This document shows, in pieces, positions 61,430 to 64,000 of a stretch of DNA of 64,000 nucleotides. The stretch is taken from contig JAEWSL010000010.1 of NCBI GenBank assembly GCA_023398295.1, positions 1 through 64,000 on the forward strand, given 5' to 3'. The notes below the pieces were generated by a model. It saw only the letters and a list, made by a program, of their open reading frames with translations. It was not told the DNA's origin and did no database searches. Positions within the stretch are counted from its first letter, which is position 1; each line of letters opens with the position of its first letter. Made by a program: the position numbers and the translations under genes. The stretch is from Elusimicrobiota bacterium. Its GTDB lineage: Bacteria > Elusimicrobiota > Elusimicrobia > Elusimicrobiales > Elusimicrobiaceae.

Positions 61430-62305
61430 CTAAAATAACAGAAAATACATGCCGCAGGCAAAAAACAAAAATGCCCAGTAGAGATATTTGCTTGGGCGCT
61501 TATGCTCAAAGACGCTTTCAAAAACAGCCGCAAAAATAACGCCCGTTACGGCGATGGAAGTAACCACCGCCAAATTGCCCGCTTGCACCGCTTTTAAGTA
61601 AAACGCAAGCGATAAAAACGTGCCAAAAAATACTCCCGCCACGCAAACCGTTTTACCGCTTCTGTTAAGACTTTTGAAATTTGCAAATAAATTAAATTTA
61701 ATCCAGCGCGATAAAATAATAAAAAACAAAGTCGCGCTTGCGGCCCTGTAAAAATTGCCTTCAAAAGTGCTTGTCTGCAAACTGTTGTCAAAAGCATATC
61801 GCGTAAATAAGACGCCCGCGCCGTCAAACATAATGCCGCAAAGCGCGTAAAAAGTATTTTTAACGTTAAAATGTTTTTCCTTGCGGTAAGTTTCAACGGA
61901 AAATATCATTATGCATACGATAAAAAATATTATGCTGATAAATTTAGCGGCATTAATAGTCTGCCCGAAGAGATAAAAACTTACTACGCCTACAAAAAGC
62001 GGCTGAAAGGCATATAGCATCATCGTCCTTCCCGGGCCCATGCCTTTGAAAGCTTTTATCAAAAAGATATCGGCTATGCCAAGCCCCAAAAAACCCGATA
62101 TCAAAAACGCCGACAGAGAGGCCGCCCCGATATAATGAAACCCGCCGCTAAGCAAAATTACGCACAGGAAGAAAAATGCCGAAAGAGAAGCCTTAAGAGC
62201 GTTTACCCAAACGGAAGAAAACTTGCGCGCGTAGCGCGTATAAAACTGCGCGCCAAGCCCCCAAAATAAATTGGATACTACCGCGTAAAAATATGGAGAA
62301 GACAT
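61430..62305 (-). CDS. EamA/DMT-superfamily transporter
   Basis: A 291-residue inner-membrane protein with ten hydrophobic segments arranged as two EamA repeats, typical of drug/metabolite or amino acid exporters. Signature-like parts are FWGLGAQFYTRYARK in repeat 1 and AGNLAVVTSIAVTGVIFAAV in repeat 2. The substrate is unknown. The start at 62305 is supported by GGGGGA 4 nt upstream; the longer frame lacks such a site. It shares a bidirectional terminator with rpsI. Confidence 0.88.
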   Translation of the reverse strand: MSSPYFYAVVSNLFWGLGAQFYTRYARKFSSVWVNALKASLSAFFFLCVILLSGGFHYIGAASLSAFLISGFLGLGIADIFLIKAFKGMGPGRTMMLYAFQPLFVGVVSFYLFGQTINAAKFISIIFFIVCIMIFSVETYRKEKHFNVKNTFYALCGIMFDGAGVLFTRYAFDNSLQTSTFEGNFYRAASATLFFIILSRWIKFNLFANFKSLNRSGKTVCVAGVFFGTFLSLAFYLKAVQAGNLAVVTSIAVTGVIFAAVFESVFEHKRPSKYLYWAFLFFACGMYFLLF

Positions 62306-62351
62306 AAATCCCCCGCCCAAAAAACACCGCCGAGCAACCCTTCAAACGCGC

Positions 62352-62385
62352 AAAAAAATGCGGCCGCTAAGACCGCATTTTTTTA
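62352..62385. terminator. Bidirectional terminator after the barrel-protein gene
   Basis: AAAAAAATGCGG and CCGCATTTTTTT pair around a 9-nt loop, giving T-runs on both strands. It lies 16 bp past the stop of the minus-strand barrel gene and upstream of the EamA gene. Confidence 0.85.
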
Positions 62386-62400
62386 TAAAAATGCCAAAAC

Positions 62401-63153
62401 TTAGAACAGATATTTGGCTTTCAACCCCCAGACATTGCCAAACCCGTATCCTTTATTATGCCCTTCAATTTCAAGATAGGGGACTAAGGCAAACTGCTGG
62501 GGAATAATCTCGGCCGAATAATCAAAAGAAAAACCGTAGCCAAAAACATTTTCGCCGAAGAAATAGCTTTTCAAAAGCACTCCGCCTTCAACGGAATGTT
62601 TATCCGTTATATAAACTTTCCCAAAGCCTTTTGCGCTCCAAATAGACCCTTCGCATCCGCTTTGCGTTTTGGCTTGATAGTCAATAGCCAGCTTTGCGCC
62701 CAAAGTAACGTTCTTCATAATTTGATCGGAGCCTATTAAACCCGCTATCCCCAAAGAAGTGGCGCCTTTTGCGCTGCCGCCGTCGCCGTTATATGGGGAG
62801 TCAAAAAGCTCGGGGCTTAGGGAACCGGCTAAATCCAAAAAGTAACCGTCGGCAAGGCTGTCAAAAAAACGGTATCTGCCGTGTAAAACCGGGTCCTGAA
62901 GACCGCTTGAGATATGATGCATATCCGCCCAGCCAAGGCCGAAACCTAAAGTAAGATTATCTTCCACTCCTATGGAAACATCGGCAAAAAGACCGGTGGA
63001 ATTGCCTAAATTAAAATCCTTGTTTGTGTTGGCAAAAGAAGCGTAGGCCGTAACCTCATTTTTCTTAGGCATAAAAAACGGATCGGTAATGCTTAAGGCC
63101 GCCGCCGCAAGCGCGCAGGAACAAAATAAGGCTGCGCAGATAATTTTTTTCAT
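62401..63153 (-). CDS. Predicted outer-membrane beta-barrel protein, unknown function
   Basis: A 250-residue protein with a signal peptide (about 1-19, ALAAAA/LSI) and amphipathic strands throughout. It ends KAKYLF, with a C-terminal Phe for barrel insertion. Repeated Gly-aromatic strands (DVSIGVEDNLTLGFGLGW, FGYGFSFDYSAE) look like a porin or small channel, but I recognise no family. AGGAGGG lies upstream of the ATG. It stands alone between a terminator and the divergent mscS-type gene. Confidence 0.7.
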   Translation of the reverse strand: MKKIICAALFCSCALAAAALSITDPFFMPKKNEVTAYASFANTNKDFNLGNSTGLFADVSIGVEDNLTLGFGLGWADMHHISSGLQDPVLHGRYRFFDSLADGYFLDLAGSLSPELFDSPYNGDGGSAKGATSLGIAGLIGSDQIMKNVTLGAKLAIDYQAKTQSGCEGSIWSAKGFGKVYITDKHSVEGGVLLKSYFFGENVFGYGFSFDYSAEIIPQQFALVPYLEIEGHNKGYGFGNVWGLKAKYLF

Positions 63154-63181
63154 TGGAAAAACCCTCCTAAATTTATATACT
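63153..63181 (+). promoter_or_regulatory. Sigma-70 promoter of the MscS-family gene
   Basis: TTGGAA (63153-63158) and TATACT (63176-63181) are exactly 17 bp apart, predicting a start near 63188. The -35 box touches the start codon, and the spacer covers the ribosome site, of the opposing barrel gene. Confidence 0.65.
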
Positions 63182-63211
63182 AAATGATATCAAATACGGA
63201 GGTTTTTATCT

Positions 63212-64000
63212 ATGCCTTTGGAGGCCCTCTTACCCTATATTACACCGCAGCATCCTTCTTCAAGATATGCTTTGATTTTGTGCCTTATCGCAATAATGCT
63301 TATTCTGCTTAAATACTTTTCGCGCTTTCTGCAATGGGTTGCGGAAAAGTTTATGGCCCGCAAAAACCTGCTAAAGCAAAACTGGCTTAAGCCTATCGCC
63401 GAAAGCCGCGTTTTAATAAACGCTTTCTACGCCATGGGCGCGGCGGCAATAGCTTCTTTGGCGCAGATAATGCTCGGCGGATATTACCAGCTGATGACAA
63501 ATCTAGTGCTGCGCATACTGGATTGTATAGTAATAGTATCCACGGTATTTGCAATTGCTTCGGCCTTAAATATAATTGTCGCCAGACACGGGCGTTCTTC
63601 AAAACTGCCGCTTAAGAGCATTGTGCAGGCTCTTAAGGTAATTGTTTGGGCAATAGCTTTGATACTGATAGTTTCGGTTTTATTTAATAAAAAACCTTTT
63701 TATTTCTTAGGCGGTTTAACGGCTTTATCGGCAATAATACTGCTGGTGTTTAAGGATTCTATTTTGGGGCTTGTTTCCGGTTTTCAGCTGGCGTTAAACG
63801 ATTTGGTGCGCATCGGCGACTGGATAGAAATCCCCTCCCAGGGCGCAGACGGCGAGGTTATTGATATCCTGCTTTCCACCGTACGCGTGCGCAACTGGGA
63901 TAATACCATTGTAAGCATACCCGCATACGACTTGGTTTCGCGCTCTTTTACCAACTGGCGCGGTATGAGCGAGTCCGGCGCAAGAAGAATTAAGCGCGCC
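63212..64000 (+). CDS. MscS-family mechanosensitive channel (YbdG-like), 5' part
   Basis: The first 263 codons of a small-conductance mechanosensitive channel, cut by the right edge of the window. Four to five transmembrane helices (about 18-35, 72-90, 95-122, 142-160, 165-180) precede the pore-lining and beta domain, with FKDSILGLVSGFQLALNDLVR and RIGDWIEIP. SFTNWRGMSESGARRIKRA near residue 245 is the stretch typical of the YbdG/miniconductance branch. It would open under hypo-osmotic membrane tension. CGGAGG lies 8 nt before the ATG. No stop codon is present before base 64000. Confidence 0.9.
   Translation, partial: MPLEALLPYITPQHPSSRYALILCLIAIMLILLKYFSRFLQWVAEKFMARKNLLKQNWLKPIAESRVLINAFYAMGAAAIASLAQIMLGGYYQLMTNLVLRILDCIVIVSTVFAIASALNIIVARHGRSSKLPLKSIVQALKVIVWAIALILIVSVLFNKKPFYFLGGLTALSAIILLVFKDSILGLVSGFQLALNDLVRIGDWIEIPSQGADGEVIDILLSTVRVRNWDNTIVSIPAYDLVSRSFTNWRGMSESGARRIKRA

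Overview
The window is a contiguous stretch of a diderm (outer-membrane) bacterial chromosome. It carries an LptD-type LPS assembly protein, several outer-membrane beta-barrel candidates, an autotransporter, periplasmic PpiC/SurA-type isomerases and a type IV pilin-like gene. The pilin-like protein, the gene mix and the small, tightly packed operons suggest a member of the Elusimicrobiota (Elusimicrobium or a gut relative). That is an inference from gene style; no rRNA gene or other decisive marker is present.

Layout. 1-4.6 kb (+): 3' end of a Fur-family regulator, then a GH3 hexosaminidase-like enzyme, a DigH/YddW-like glycosidase and RmuC. 4.6-7.3 kb: a type IV pilin-like gene and NADP-type glutamate dehydrogenase, the latter bracketed by two copies of a non-coding inverted repeat. 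7.3-24.9 kb (-): one long, mostly overlapping run read as tpiA, deoC, a 1242-residue Gln/Pro-rich protein, a DnaA-like AAA+ protein, a FlgT/LPP20-like lipoprotein, comM, dprA, topA, xer recombinase, ROK kinase, lptD and tdk. 25-36 kb: basic amino acid antiporter-like permease, pdxA, two PpiC-type isomerases, htpX-lemA, two tandem M24 peptidases, an EF-P with an unusual loop, a secreted SpoVG-like protein, DUF192, a barrel protein and an alkyltransferase. 36.6-47.5 kb (-): Pmp-like autotransporter, RNase G, DUF2344 protein, and the rod-shape set mreC-mreD-mrdA-rodA without mreB. 47.5-56 kb (-): lepA and a PTS/regulatory operon (hpf, hprK, rapZ, mannose-family EIIA, EIIB, EIIC, EIID, HPr, EI). 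56-64 kb: lipid kinase, alaS, tRNA-Tyr, rplM-rpsI, an EamA transporter, a barrel protein and the start of a YbdG-like MscS channel.

The only gene-free stretches above 300 bp are four (5064-5454, 6805-7299, 36051-36623, 59702-60352). All four are occupied by members of one repeat family: an approximately 40-bp terminal inverted repeat enclosing mosaic, hairpin-rich, non-coding modules. This family is the clearest unexplained structure in the window. The second is the three-gene set at 17100-23432: DnaA-like ATPase with a replaced C-terminus, giant Q/P-rich partner and lipoprotein, embedded among housekeeping and DNA-uptake genes.

How the parts work together: the hpf-to-ptsI operon holds a complete phosphorelay from EI through HPr to the mannose-family EII proteins, plus the HPr(Ser) kinase. 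comM, dprA, topA and the Xer recombinase form a DNA uptake and processing block. The GH3 and DigH-like enzymes, PBP2, RodA and MreCD belong to cell-wall synthesis and turnover.
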